A program made the translations under genes and the position numbers. This document shows positions 52,901-62,133 of a stretch of DNA of 64,000 nucleotides, one piece after another. The DNA is taken from the NCBI RefSeq assembly GCF_000367925.1, contig NZ_KB849176.1, forward strand, positions 62,001 to 126,000. Direction: 5' to 3'. Numbering within the stretch: position 1 is the first letter of the stretch; each line of letters begins with the position of its first letter. Source of the DNA: Acinetobacter bohemicus ANC 3994. GTDB taxonomy: Bacteria > Pseudomonadota > Gammaproteobacteria > Pseudomonadales > Moraxellaceae. The notes under the pieces were generated by a model, which did no database searches, had not been told where the DNA came from, and saw only the letters and a program-made list of their open reading frames with translations.

Positions 52901-53914
52901 TTAGTTCATGTCTTTGAGTTTAAGCGCAGCTTGTTCTGCAAAATAGGTCCAGATCCCGTCTGCACCTGCGCGGCGGCAGCTCATCAGTGATTCAATAATC
53001 ACGTCATCCGATAACCAGCCATTTTGAATCGCACCCGCCAGCATTGCGTATTCACCGCTGACTTGATAAACAAAGGTCGGAATAGCAAAATTGTCTTTCA
53101 CTTCACGCACGATGTCCAGATAAGGCATACCCGGTTTCACAATCACCATGTCTGCACCTTCTTGAATATCCAGTGCAATTTCATGTAAGGCTTCAGCGCG
53201 GTTGCCAATGTCCATCTGGTAGTTATATTTGTTGCCACCTTTGAGGTTGCTGGATGAACCGACGGCATCACGGAAAGGGCCGTAGAAGCTTGAAGCATAT
53301 TTGGCTGAATAAGCCATGATATTGGTATAGATATGACCATTGGCTTCAAGTGCAGTACGAATTGCACCAATACGACCATCCATCATGTCACTTGGTGCAA
53401 GCACATCTGCACCTGCTTCAGCATGACTTAAGGCTTGTTTAATCAAACATTCAATCGTTTCATCATTGAGCACATAACCCGTGTCATCAATAATTCCGTC
53501 TTGACCATGCGTGGTGTAAGGGTCAAGCGCACCGTCAGTGATGATGACCATTTCCGGTAATTCTTTTTTCAGTAAACGAATGGTGTTTTGCACTAAACCA
53601 TTTTCATGCCAAGCCGCTTCGGCAGTTAAGCTTTTATCTTCTTGTGGCGTGACTGGAAATAAAGCCAGTTTAGACACCCCGAGTTCCAGTAAGCGTTCTG
53701 ATTTTTTTAACAGCAGATCAGCAGATAGGCGCTGAACATTGGGCATACTTGGAATATCTTGAGTTTGGTTTTGCCCCGGAAGTACGAATACTGGATAGAT
53801 GAGATGATCGGTCGTCAATTGGGTTTCACGTACCATAGAACGCAATTTATCATTTTTACGAATTCGACGCATGCGAGTGGCAGGAAATGCAGGACGATTG
53901 AACGTATAAGTCAT
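52901..53914 (-). CDS. hemB: Delta-aminolevulinic acid dehydratase (porphobilinogen synthase)
   Basis: Joins two 5-aminolevulinate molecules to porphobilinogen in haem synthesis. The 337-residue sequence has RMRRIRKNDKLRSMVRE at the start, active-site lysines in MAYSAKYASSFYGPFRDA and MVIVKPGMPYLDI, and YQVSGEYAMLAGA. The metal site reads DGALDPYTTHGQDG, with Asp where zinc enzymes have Cys, so this is the Mg-dependent, Pseudomonas-type enzyme. thiO follows closely, perhaps co-transcribed. Confidence 0.96.
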   Translation of the reverse strand: MTYTFNRPAFPATRMRRIRKNDKLRSMVRETQLTTDHLIYPVFVLPGQNQTQDIPSMPNVQRLSADLLLKKSERLLELGVSKLALFPVTPQEDKSLTAEAAWHENGLVQNTIRLLKKELPEMVIITDGALDPYTTHGQDGIIDDTGYVLNDETIECLIKQALSHAEAGADVLAPSDMMDGRIGAIRTALEANGHIYTNIMAYSAKYASSFYGPFRDAVGSSSNLKGGNKYNYQMDIGNRAEALHEIALDIQEGADMVIVKPGMPYLDIVREVKDNFAIPTFVYQVSGEYAMLAGAIQNGWLSDDVIIESLMSCRRAGADGIWTYFAEQAALKLKDMN

Positions 53915-54020
53915 AACAATCTCATTGATCAGTATTAAACTAGCGCTATTGTAGCCCTAGAATTCGCTTTTAGGGCATAAGTTAATTGCTATTTCTCAAA
54001 TTAAGGTATTCGAGCAGATT

Positions 54021-54518
54021 ATGAATGATTCAGATAAAAAGTGGACAGGGAGTATTCATTTGGGTTCAAAAGTGGATATAGATGTTGTCCTCAAACAATT
54101 GTGTCATGCATTTAATAGCTCGCCTTACTTTAAACACAACGATATGTTGATGCGTGTGGTGGATGGGCAAATTGAAGCCTATATTGAAATGCAGCCTTTT
54201 ATGATTGGTAATGTGGCTTTTCAAATTTTGCATGGCGGGGTCGCTGCGACTATTTTAGATAGTATTGGTGGGATCGCGGCAATGGGTGAGTTATATAAAA
54301 AGGCGGAAGCCGATGAACTGCCTGATACCATTAAAAAGGTAACGCGTTTGGCGACTGTCGATATGCGCGTCGATTATTTGGCACCGGGTCGTGGCAAATA
54401 TTTTATTGCGCGTGCTGAAACGTTACGTTTAGGCCGTAAGGGTTGTACGATGCGGATGACCTTGGTTAATGATGAAGATAAGCCGATTGCAACCGCAATC
54501 GCATCTTATGCATATTAA
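54021..54518 (+). CDS. YigI/PaaI-type acyl-CoA thioesterase
   Basis: A 165-residue hotdog-fold thioesterase. The catalytic-region signature is ILHGGVAATILDSIGG, followed by TVDMRVDYLAPGRGKYFIARAETLRLGRKGCTM. It resembles E. coli YigI, which hydrolyses medium- and long-chain acyl-CoA. It is divergent from hemB. The ATG at 54021 has no strong ribosome site, but no better start is near. Confidence 0.85.
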   Translation: MNDSDKKWTGSIHLGSKVDIDVVLKQLCHAFNSSPYFKHNDMLMRVVDGQIEAYIEMQPFMIGNVAFQILHGGVAATILDSIGGIAAMGELYKKAEADELPDTIKKVTRLATVDMRVDYLAPGRGKYFIARAETLRLGRKGCTMRMTLVNDEDKPIATAIASYAY

Positions 54519-54566
54519 GTTGATTTTAAGCTTGTAAAGTTAAAATCAATAGAACTGAAAAATTTA

Positions 54567-54596
54567 TTTGGCATTGAATGACAATTCAATGCCAAA
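54567..54596. terminator. Perfect long hairpin after the thioesterase gene
   Basis: TTTGGCATTGAAT and ATTCAATGCCAAA, 13-base arms with a four-base loop. The T run is weak on the plus strand, so it is a likely but imperfect terminator. Confidence 0.6.
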
Positions 54597-54801
54597 ATCA
54601 TTTTAAAGACTGACGAGTTACATTTTTATTCTCGCATCATGATTTTTTGTTATTAAAATGCGCCATCAATATTAAATAAAAAATGACTTTCTCATCGACA
54701 CCATCGCATCACATGGATGGTCTTTATAGCTGTTGGTTTTATCTCGATCAAAACAACTCTATGATATGTGGTGACCAAGTCTGTTGGATGTAGGAATAAT
54801 C

Positions 54802-55947
54802 ATGACAGATGCTCAAAACACCTTGCCAGAACCAGATGAACAAATTTCGGATGCTGCTCTAAAAGCAAAACGAAAGAAAGCTTTAAGCATTGTCGCATTG
54901 ATACTCATTATTGCTGCTGTTGCATATGCGGTATGGACTTTGTTTTTTAATCACTCCGTCAGTACCGAAAATGCTTATGTCGGTGCAGAAACCGCATCCA
55001 TTACCTCTATGGTTAGCGGGCAGGTTTTGGATGTGATGGTCAGTGACACTCAACAAGTCAAAAAAGGTGATTTGTTGGTACGTGTGAATGAACGTGATGC
55101 TGAAATTGCGTTGGCACAGGCACAGGCTGAATTGATGAAAGCACAACGTCAATACAAACAAACGCAGGCCAATAGCAGTGCTTTAAATTCTCAAGTTTTT
55201 GTTAGTGATGACGGCATTCATAGTGCAGAAGCACAGGTGGCTAAGGCACAAGCAGAGCTGAATAAAGCGCAAAATGACTTGGCACGCCGTAGTCAACTCA
55301 GTACTTCTGGGGCAATTTCCAAAGAAGAACTCAGTACTGCCCAAAGTGCGGTAAATAATGCACAAGCCGGTTTTGATTTGGCGAAAGCAGGCTTGGCGCA
55401 AGCACAATCCAGTCAAAAAGCGGCACAAAGTACCTTGGCTGCCAATGAAGCATTGATCCGTGGTAGTAATGAAACCTCGACGCCAGATGTATTGATTGCA
55501 CAAGCACGTTTAAAACAAGCCATCCTTGATTTAGAACGTACCGAAATTAAAGCGCCGTTTGATGGGGTAATTGCACGTCGCAATATTCAAGTTGGACAAC
55601 GTGTCGCACCGGGTACAGTGTTGATGATGTTGGTGCCTATTTCAAAATTGTATGTCGATGCTAACTTTAAAGAAAGCCAGTTGGCCAAAGTTAAAGCAGG
55701 GCAGAAAGCCGTCCTGACCTCTGACTTATATGGGGATGAGGTTGAGTTTCATGGCACAGTGATTGGATTTTCAGGCGGAACGGGTTCAGCATTTGCTTTA
55801 ATCCCGGCACAAAATGCCACAGGTAACTGGATTAAAGTGGTGCAGCGTTTACCTGTGCGAATTGCGCTTGATCCTAAAGAATTAGCCGAGCATCCTTTAC
55901 GTGTGGGCTTATCTATGGAAGCGAAAATTAACCTCGCTTCGAAGTAG
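54802..55947 (+). CDS. EmrA-like membrane fusion protein of an efflux pump
   Basis: HlyD/EmrA-family periplasmic adaptor, 381 residues. One membrane helix near residues 30-50 (ALSIVALILIIAAVAYAVWTLFF), then the lipoyl half-motifs (VSTENAYVGAETASITSMVSGQV), a long Ala/Gln-rich coiled coil at residues 100-220, and the second lipoyl half (IKAPFDGVIARRNIQVGQRVAPG). It links the inner-membrane pump to an outer-membrane channel. TAGGA precedes the ATG at 54802. Partner emrB-like gene is seven bases downstream. Confidence 0.93.
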   Translation: MTDAQNTLPEPDEQISDAALKAKRKKALSIVALILIIAAVAYAVWTLFFNHSVSTENAYVGAETASITSMVSGQVLDVMVSDTQQVKKGDLLVRVNERDAEIALAQAQAELMKAQRQYKQTQANSSALNSQVFVSDDGIHSAEAQVAKAQAELNKAQNDLARRSQLSTSGAISKEELSTAQSAVNNAQAGFDLAKAGLAQAQSSQKAAQSTLAANEALIRGSNETSTPDVLIAQARLKQAILDLERTEIKAPFDGVIARRNIQVGQRVAPGTVLMMLVPISKLYVDANFKESQLAKVKAGQKAVLTSDLYGDEVEFHGTVIGFSGGTGSAFALIPAQNATGNWIKVVQRLPVRIALDPKELAEHPLRVGLSMEAKINLASK

Positions 55948-55953
55948 TGGCTT

Positions 55954-57483
55954 ATGAATAATAACTACGTACCATTTGGTGACCTCAAAGGAGGGCGCCT
56001 CATCCTTGCGGCTTTTGTATTGGCATTGGCGAACTTTATGGTCGTATTGGATATGACCATTGCCAATGTTTCAGTGCCGCATATTACTGGCAGTTTAGCC
56101 GTTTCAAGTTCACAAGGCACATGGGTGATTACCTCGTATGCCGTTGCCGAAGCGATTTGTGTTCCATTGACTGGATGGTTGGCGGGACGTTTTGGTGCAG
56201 TCAGGCTGTTTATCATCAGTTTGATTGGCTTTACTATTTTTTCGGTTTTATGCGGATTATCGACCAGTCTAGAAATGCTGGTGATGTGTCGTATTGGACA
56301 GGGGCTATTTGGTGGGCCAATTATGCCGCTCAGCCAGACCTTGCTGATGCGTATTTTCCCTCCAGAAAAACAATCTCAAGCCATGGGCATGTGGGCAATG
56401 ACCACTGTCGTAGGACCGATTCTGGGCCCTATTTTAGGCGGTTCAATCAGTGATAATTTATCTTGGCACTGGATTTTCTTTATTAATATTCCGGTCGGAA
56501 TTTTTTGTGCTGTTGCTGCATTACGCTTATTAAAACCTGCTGAAACGGTCATTTCAAAAATTAGAATTGATAGTATTGGATTGTTTTTGCTGATTATCTG
56601 GATTGGTGCATTGCAGTTGATGCTGGATCTAGGGCATGAAAATGATTGGTTTAATAGTACTTTTATTTGTGCTTTAGCGCTGATTACCGTGGTCGGTCTG
56701 ATCGTTTTCATTATTTGGGAATTAACCGAACGGCATCCCGTGGTGAATATTCAGATTTTTCGCTACCGTGGTTTTACCATTTCAGTGTTGTCGCTTGCCT
56801 TTGCCTTTGGAGCATTCTTTGCCAGTATTGTACTGATACCACAGTGGGTGCAGATTAACTTGGGCTATACCGCAACATGGGCCGGTTATCTCACGGCAAC
56901 CATGGGCTTTGGTAGCTTAATGATGTCACCGATTGTGGCGAAAATGGCGACCAAATATGATCAACGTGCTTTGGCCTGTTTTGGTCTGATGTTGTTGGGT
57001 GTGGTGACCCTGATGCGGTCATTCTGGACCACTGATGCTGATTTTATGGCATTGGCATTGCCGCAAATTTTACAGGGTTTTGCCGTACCATTTTTCTTTA
57101 TTCCATTGTCGAATATGGCATTGGCTTCGGTCAAGCCACATGAAATGGCATCTGCCGCAGGACTGATGAATTTTTTAAGAACTATGGCTGGGGCAATTGG
57201 CGCATCTATTGCAGTGACCATGTGGGATGATCAAGCAAAAGTTGCACGCAGTGAAATGGTAAGCAATTTACATCCTGAAAGTACACAAAGCACTTTGATA
57301 CAAAGTGGAATGAGTCCAGACGGTGCTTTGGGTTATATGTCCAGTTTGGTGGATAAAGAAGCCTTAACCTTGTCAGCAAACCATGTGTTTTTAATTTTAT
57401 CGATGGTTTTTGTTTTTGCAGGATTGATCATTTGGCTGTGTCCTAAACCTAAAGCCGGCGTTAGTGGTCAACCTATGCATTAA
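55954..57483 (+). CDS. EmrB-like MFS drug exporter (DHA2, 14 helices)
   Basis: A 509-residue DHA2-family proton-driven exporter. Signature motifs are NFMVVLDMTIANVSVPHI (helix 1, motif D), GWLAGRFGAVRLF (motif A), GQGLFGGPIMPLSQTLLMRIFP, and GPILGPILGGSISDNLSWHWIFFINIPVG (motif C). With EmrA it forms a tripartite efflux pump with a TolC-like channel elsewhere. Substrates cannot be read from the sequence. No regulator gene is adjacent. Confidence 0.94.
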   Translation: MNNNYVPFGDLKGGRLILAAFVLALANFMVVLDMTIANVSVPHITGSLAVSSSQGTWVITSYAVAEAICVPLTGWLAGRFGAVRLFIISLIGFTIFSVLCGLSTSLEMLVMCRIGQGLFGGPIMPLSQTLLMRIFPPEKQSQAMGMWAMTTVVGPILGPILGGSISDNLSWHWIFFINIPVGIFCAVAALRLLKPAETVISKIRIDSIGLFLLIIWIGALQLMLDLGHENDWFNSTFICALALITVVGLIVFIIWELTERHPVVNIQIFRYRGFTISVLSLAFAFGAFFASIVLIPQWVQINLGYTATWAGYLTATMGFGSLMMSPIVAKMATKYDQRALACFGLMLLGVVTLMRSFWTTDADFMALALPQILQGFAVPFFFIPLSNMALASVKPHEMASAAGLMNFLRTMAGAIGASIAVTMWDDQAKVARSEMVSNLHPESTQSTLIQSGMSPDGALGYMSSLVDKEALTLSANHVFLILSMVFVFAGLIIWLCPKPKAGVSGQPMH

Positions 57484-57497
57484 TCGCGTTGGTTTAT

Positions 57498-57534
57498 AAA
57501 ACTGTCTCTGCATCTCAGATACAGAGACAGTTTT
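57498..57534. terminator. Bidirectional terminator between emrB-like gene and glpK
   Basis: AAAACTGTCTCTG and CAGAGACAGTTTT, perfect 13-base arms, between the convergent genes; the right arm ends two bases before the glpK stop. Confidence 0.9.
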
Positions 57535-57536
57535 GA

Positions 57537-59021
57537 TTAGATCTCCGATTTTGACCGTTTTAACGCAGTTTTCCATTGGTCTAAATGAAATTGGCGCTGC
57601 TCAATATTCATATTCGGTTCAAAGGCACGATCTAGTTGCCAAGATTCTGAAATTTCAGACATATTGGAAAAAATTCCAGATTTTAAACCTGCCATAGCCG
57701 CAGCACCCCATGCGGTCGATTCCAACATTTTGGGACGAAGCACGGGAACATTCAGAATGTCGGCTTGGAACTGCATCAACATATCATTTTGACTGGCACC
57801 GCCATCGACACGCAATTCTTTCAAGGGGTGTGCAATATCAGATTGCATAGCAGTTAAAACATCGGAAACTTGAAAAGCAATGGATTCCAAGGCTGCTCGT
57901 GCAATATGGGCTTTATTGGTGCCACGCGACATACCACAAAGTAAGGCACGTGCATCGCTATCCCAGTGCGGTGCACCCAGTCCTGTAAAGGCCGGAACCA
58001 AGACCACACCATCGGTATCTTTGACTTGGCAAGCCAGTTTTTCGACTTCATTGCTATGCTGAATAATGCCTAAACCATCACGTAACCATTGCACAATGGC
58101 ACCGGCCATAAACACACTGCCTTCAAGGGCATAAGTGGTTTGATTTTGGCATTTCCAAGCCAGTGTGCTGAGTAATTTATTCTGACTAAATTGAACCTTA
58201 TGCCCTGTGTTAAACAGCATGAAACAACCTGTACCATAGGTATTTTTCGCCGTGCCTATTTCAAAGCAAGATTGACCAAATAAAGCAGATTGTTGATCGC
58301 CTAAAATACCGGTAATTGGAATATTGGCACCCAGTAAACCTGTTGCAGTATCTGCGACATAAGTGTCGGATGAAATAATTTTAGGTAAAACAGAATGAGG
58401 GATATTAAAGAGTTCAAGTAACTCTTCATCCCACTGTTGGGTCTGTAGATTCATCAGCATGGTGCGTGAAGCATTACTGGCTTCAATGACGTGTTCCGCA
58501 CCTTGAGTCAGATTCCACATTAACCAGCTATCGACCGTACCAAAAGCGACATGCCCTTGTTCAGCAAGATCACGTAAACCTGCTACATTTTCCAGTAGCC
58601 AAACCAATTTCCCTGCACTGAAATAGGGGTCGATGCGTAAACCAGTTTTATGGTGAATTTTATCGTGTAAATTTTGCAGTGTAAGTTGGTTAGACCATTC
58701 CGTTGCACGGCGGTCTTGCCAAATAATGGCAGGGGATAAGGGCTTACTGTTTCGTTTATCCCAAACGATGGTGGTTTCCCGCTGGTTGGTCAGTCCAATC
58801 GCTTTAATGTCTTTGGCCAGAATGCGAGCCGATGCTAAAGCCTGTTGTACCACTGCAATTTGTGTTGTCCAGATTTCCTGAGCATCTTGTTCCACCCAGC
58901 CCGAATGCGGTGTTTTTATGTGGGTTTCACGTTGGGCTGTTGCCTGAACTTTTCCATGTTCATTGAAAATAATCGCACGACTAGATGTCGTCCCCTGATC
59001 GAGTGCAAGTAAGTAACTCAT
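57537..59021 (-). CDS. glpK: Glycerol kinase
   Basis: FGGY-family kinase that phosphorylates glycerol to glycerol-3-phosphate, 494 residues. Markers are LALDQGTTSSRAIIF (ATP site), GLTNQRETTIVWDKR, ILGDQQSALFGQSCFEIGTAKNTYGTGCFML (active site and FGGY region) and FTGLGAPHWDSDARALLCG. Usual partners glpF and glpD are not in the window. The ATG at 59021 gives the normal start MSYLLALDQG. Confidence 0.96.
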   Translation of the reverse strand: MSYLLALDQGTTSSRAIIFNEHGKVQATAQRETHIKTPHSGWVEQDAQEIWTTQIAVVQQALASARILAKDIKAIGLTNQRETTIVWDKRNSKPLSPAIIWQDRRATEWSNQLTLQNLHDKIHHKTGLRIDPYFSAGKLVWLLENVAGLRDLAEQGHVAFGTVDSWLMWNLTQGAEHVIEASNASRTMLMNLQTQQWDEELLELFNIPHSVLPKIISSDTYVADTATGLLGANIPITGILGDQQSALFGQSCFEIGTAKNTYGTGCFMLFNTGHKVQFSQNKLLSTLAWKCQNQTTYALEGSVFMAGAIVQWLRDGLGIIQHSNEVEKLACQVKDTDGVVLVPAFTGLGAPHWDSDARALLCGMSRGTNKAHIARAALESIAFQVSDVLTAMQSDIAHPLKELRVDGGASQNDMLMQFQADILNVPVLRPKMLESTAWGAAAMAGLKSGIFSNMSEISESWQLDRAFEPNMNIEQRQFHLDQWKTALKRSKSEI

Positions 59022-59131
59022 AATTTTTTCTATTATTAGACTTGAAAAGTAAAATATTAGCTCAATTATGTAATTAAACGCATCTAGTTATGTAAAAGTT
59101 TAGAAATTACATCGTAATTTTTGACATTTAT

Positions 59132-59139
59132 GCTATAAT
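59132..59139 (+). promoter_or_regulatory. Extended -10 promoter of ssrA
   Basis: TGCTATAAT: a perfect TATAAT with the TGn extension, 14 bases before the mature tmRNA 5' end. A TTGACA nearby is too close to serve as -35. Confidence 0.65.
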
Positions 59140-59152
59140 TGCGCTGTACTTT

Positions 59153-59511
59153 GGGGGTGTTTCTGGCTTCGACGCTGGTGATGAAACTCATAGATGCATG
59201 CCGAGAGCGCATTTTCTCTCGTAAATCAAATTTGCATTTTTTAGTCGCAAACGACGAATCATACGCTCTAGCTGCCTAAGGGCAGCTTGTCCGCCTCTCC
59301 GAATACTTGTGGTTAGAGAGTCCGACTGAAGCGCACGCACACAAGTCCGTATAAAACCAAGCCTCGGGGTTTTGTACTAAATTAAGAGGATCGCGATTTG
59401 TACCCTGTTCGTCGGGTCACAAAGAGTTAAAACAATAGACGATATCTAAGCATGTAGTATTCTCGAGCGTAATGCTGGCGGACGCGGGTTCAACTCCCGC
59501 CACCTCCACCA
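59153..59511 (+). ncRNA. ssrA: Transfer-messenger RNA
   Basis: Rescues stalled ribosomes by tagging incomplete proteins. The mature ends pair as an acceptor stem: GGGGGTG at the 5' end with CACCTCC before the encoded ACCA at the 3' end. The tag frame begins GCA at 59247 and reads ANDESYALAA then TAA at 59277-59279. The T-arm GGGTTCAACTCCC is near the 3' end. Length 359 bases. The 3' end forms the left attachment site of the integrated element. Confidence 0.95.
59487..59511 (+). other. Probable attL in the 3' end of ssrA
   Basis: The T-arm and acceptor end of tmRNA are a classic integration target, and a P4-type integrase starts 180 bases downstream. The matching direct repeat (attR) must lie beyond the right edge, so the exact core cannot be defined here. 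Confidence 0.55.
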
Positions 59512-59520
59512 AATACCTTC

Positions 59521-59550
59521 CCAAACATGGCAAAATATGCCAAGTTTTGG
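59521..59550. promoter_or_regulatory. Imperfect palindrome beside the attachment site
   Basis: CCAAACATGGCA and TGCCAAGTTTTGG arms around AAATA, ten bases after the tmRNA end. Its place fits an integrase or excisionase arm site. Confidence 0.4.
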
Positions 59551-59555
59551 AACTG

Positions 59556-59590
59556 AAAGGCTTAATCCTAAAGGGGTTAAGCCTTTTTTT
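59556..59590 (+). terminator. Terminator downstream of ssrA
   Basis: AAAGGCTTAA and TTAAGCCTTT arms and a seven-T run. As it lies beyond the tmRNA end, it is either part of the attachment region or supplied by the element. Confidence 0.9.
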
Positions 59591-59691
59591 ATGCCTAAAC
59601 ATACCTAGACATAAAAGCATATAGTGTTGCTTTCCATGTATCCCCACGTGTATCCTTTAATAAAAATTGAACTCAAGGGATACACGGTTAA

Positions 59692-60921
59692 ATGAAAAGA
59701 TCAGAAATAAAACGCCGTCCTTTGTCTGATACTGTGATTGCCAATCTTGAAGCAGAACTAAAAGAATATCGTGAGCTTGACGGCAATGGCCTGTATATCA
59801 GAGTAAAACCCGATGGTAATAAGTCATGGCAACTTAGGTATAAAAAGCCCGATGGTAAGTGGTCGTGGTTAGGACTAGGGGGTTATCCTGAAATCAGTGG
59901 GCAATTAGCACGTAAGAAAGCCAAAGAACTTTTAGATGATGTATCTAGGGGTGAAAACCCAATTATTTCAAAACAGGAACGCAAACGGCAAGAAGTGGAA
60001 CAGAACAATGCCACTTTTGAACTACTGGCTCGTGAGTGGTTGGATACCAAATTAACTTCATGGGTAGCAGACACAATGACCCGAAATAAGGGAGCATTAG
60101 AAAAGCATGTATTTCCTGTTTTTGGCAAACGCTTGTACACCACAATCAAGCCAATTGAGTGGATGAATCATTTAAAAGGTATACAGCAGTCACAGGGTAT
60201 ATATGAACAGGTGAACCGTGTCCGTGCGATGTGTCGTGATATTTATGACTTTGCAAAGGTTACAGGTCGAATTGATTACAATCCATTAGAGGGTATTCAA
60301 AAATACTTACAGCAAGGTAAAAAAGAAAACATGGCTCATGTGAGTGAGGCAGAGTTACCAACATTAATCCGAGCAATTAATAATTACCCCACTATGGACG
60401 TAAGAATGGGATTACAGCTTTTAGCTATGCTGTTTTGTCGCCCTAGTGAGCTAAGAGGGGCTAAATGGGATGAGTTCGATTTAGAACAAGGCTTGTGGAA
60501 TATCCCTGAAGAACGAATGAAAAAACGCCGTGAGCATGTTGTGCCTTTACCTAAGCAAGCAGTAGCGATACTTCAAGAATTAAAAACCTATGAAACTAAT
60601 TCTGAGTATCTATTTCCTAGTAGATCGGATAAGAGCAAACCCAAATCAGATACTGTCTTTATCATGGCATTACGTCGCATGGGGTATGAGGGACGACAAA
60701 CACCACACGGATTTAGGCATATCGCTAGTACTCTGTTAAATAATCGTGGTTTTGATGAGCATCATATTGAATCTGCTTTAGCGCATGTAAAGGATGGCGT
60801 GGCGGGTGTGTATAACAAGGCTCAATACTTACAAGATAGGGTGAATATGATGCAGTGGTATGCGAATCATTTAGAAGAAATAGCAGATCAAAGCATTATT
60901 CAATTTAAGAAAATTAAATGA
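59692..60921 (+). CDS. int: P4-type tyrosine recombinase (integrase)
   Basis: A 409-residue phage/island integrase that recombines the element into ssrA. An N-terminal DUF4102-like arm-binding domain (LSDTVIANLEA, GLYIRVKPDGNKSWQLRYKKPDGK, LGGYPEISGQLARKKAKELL) is followed by a SAM-like core-binding domain and the catalytic domain. Catalytic residues are Arg in FCRPSELRGAKW, His/Arg in PHGFRHIAST, a later His in ALAHVKDGVAG, and the nucleophile Tyr in VYNKAQY. Its place next to attL is normal. Confidence 0.96.
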   Translation: MKRSEIKRRPLSDTVIANLEAELKEYRELDGNGLYIRVKPDGNKSWQLRYKKPDGKWSWLGLGGYPEISGQLARKKAKELLDDVSRGENPIISKQERKRQEVEQNNATFELLAREWLDTKLTSWVADTMTRNKGALEKHVFPVFGKRLYTTIKPIEWMNHLKGIQQSQGIYEQVNRVRAMCRDIYDFAKVTGRIDYNPLEGIQKYLQQGKKENMAHVSEAELPTLIRAINNYPTMDVRMGLQLLAMLFCRPSELRGAKWDEFDLEQGLWNIPEERMKKRREHVVPLPKQAVAILQELKTYETNSEYLFPSRSDKSKPKSDTVFIMALRRMGYEGRQTPHGFRHIASTLLNNRGFDEHHIESALAHVKDGVAGVYNKAQYLQDRVNMMQWYANHLEEIADQSIIQFKKIK

Positions 60922-60982
60922 CAAAGTATATACAAGTATAATAAGTCTTAACTTATTAATTTATTAACAAAGAATAACTGCT

Positions 60983-61771
60983 ATGGGGGACACTATGCAG
61001 GGTTTAGTAGAAGAAGATTTATTTAAATTGATGGATGATTTTTCAATTAATGATGCTTCCTGCTTAATAGCAGGGATAAGCCCTCATAAATATTATTTTG
61101 AAGATCAATATGGTGAATGGGGATTTAGAGAAATTAATAACAGTGATCCTGATAACATACGTGAAGCTGTTGAACTTGTTAAAAAATCTTTGTGTAATGC
61201 TATTAAAAAAGGAAAGTTAAAAGCAACTGTAGTGGTGGATAATCACAATACTAAATTTTTAACAAAAATAGATATGCAGGCTGATTGGTTTTTGACTCAT
61301 GAATTAGATGTGACCAGAACAACTATTGAAAAAACAGATTTAATAGAATGGCTTAGAGATAGAGGGGTATATCCCTTATCTTTTTTTCCTCAAGGAAAAA
61401 TTGCTGATATAGGTAATCAGTCTCATCCTTTATATAGCCCTAAATTACATGCAGTTGTCAGTGCATGGGAATCATTATTTACAGCAGACATTCAAAGTAC
61501 AACAACAAAAAAATATCTAACGGATTGGATATCAACCCATTCTGAAAAATTTTCTTTGAATATTAAATCCCCAACAAAATTTGAAGAAATGGCTGAAATT
61601 GCTAATTTTGATAAAAGGGGGGTTACGGTTTTTGGAAACCCCCTCCACCATTTTGGAGGTGATGCCTATACAATTAAAGAAAGTTCTAATTCAACACAAT
61701 TAAATAAAAATATTTTAGCTGAAATTCCTGAAACATTAGCTGACGCTTTAGATACAGAATTACCTTTTTAG
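60983..61771 (+). CDS. Element protein of unknown function next to the integrase
   Basis: A 262-residue protein, noticeably AT-rich compared with the host genes. Visible features: an N-terminal DLFKLMDDFSINDASCLIAGISP, a central DLIEWLRDRGVYPLSFFPQG, then LYSPKLHAVVSAWESLF and a helical part (YLTDWISTHSEKFSL). Proteins with a similar SPKL-x-AAV-x-AW segment occur near integrases in proteobacterial islands, from memory, without a known role. The ATG at 60995, with GGGGGA just upstream, is an alternative start. Confidence 0.75.
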   Translation: MGDTMQGLVEEDLFKLMDDFSINDASCLIAGISPHKYYFEDQYGEWGFREINNSDPDNIREAVELVKKSLCNAIKKGKLKATVVVDNHNTKFLTKIDMQADWFLTHELDVTRTTIEKTDLIEWLRDRGVYPLSFFPQGKIADIGNQSHPLYSPKLHAVVSAWESLFTADIQSTTTKKYLTDWISTHSEKFSLNIKSPTKFEEMAEIANFDKRGVTVFGNPLHHFGGDAYTIKESSNSTQLNKNILAEIPETLADALDTELPF

Positions 61772-61909
61772 TACTTGAATTTATTGAATTTTTAATCTAA
61801 TTTAAAACTTATTTAAAAAAATCCCCTACTATGATTTTATCTAGATGGGGATTCTATTTATCATATAAATTCAATGACATATTTGACTTATCTTTTTAAC
61901 AGAGTAAGT

Positions 61910-62131
61910 ATGAATATGCCTATCTATCCTGTACGTATCCAGTTTAAAACAGCTTGCCAAATTCTTGATGTAAGTCGTGAAACTTTAAATCAGTTAATCA
62001 AGTTAGACCCTACATTTCCTCAAAAAATTAAGATGGGAACTGCTAAACAGTCACCTGTGTATTTTGATTATGCCGAGCTTGCAGAGTGGCATAACAGCCA
62101 AAAGCAAGGCCTTGCAGCAATGGAGGCTTAA
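61910..62131 (+). CDS. AlpA-like DNA-binding protein / excisionase candidate
   Basis: A 73-residue protein with a MerR/AlpA-type helix-turn-helix (FKTACQILDVSRETLNQLIKLDPTFPQKIKMG) followed by VYFDYAELAEWHNSQ. In P4 and related elements AlpA-like proteins activate int or promote excision. The start at 61910 is chosen over an upstream ATG at 61874 because the extra residues are not family-like. Two bases separate it from the Rha-like gene, which suggests one operon. Confidence 0.8.
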   Translation: MNMPIYPVRIQFKTACQILDVSRETLNQLIKLDPTFPQKIKMGTAKQSPVYFDYAELAEWHNSQKQGLAAMEA

Positions 62132-62133
62132 TC

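Noticed and set aside
59121..59126. TTGACA before ssrA as a -35 box
   Set aside because: Only seven bases from the -10 element, so it cannot be a -35; the extended -10 suffices.
59417..59647. Minus-strand ORF of 76 codons (contains AGVEPASA)
   Set aside because: It is the reverse strand of the tmRNA 3' end and its terminator, a common false annotation.
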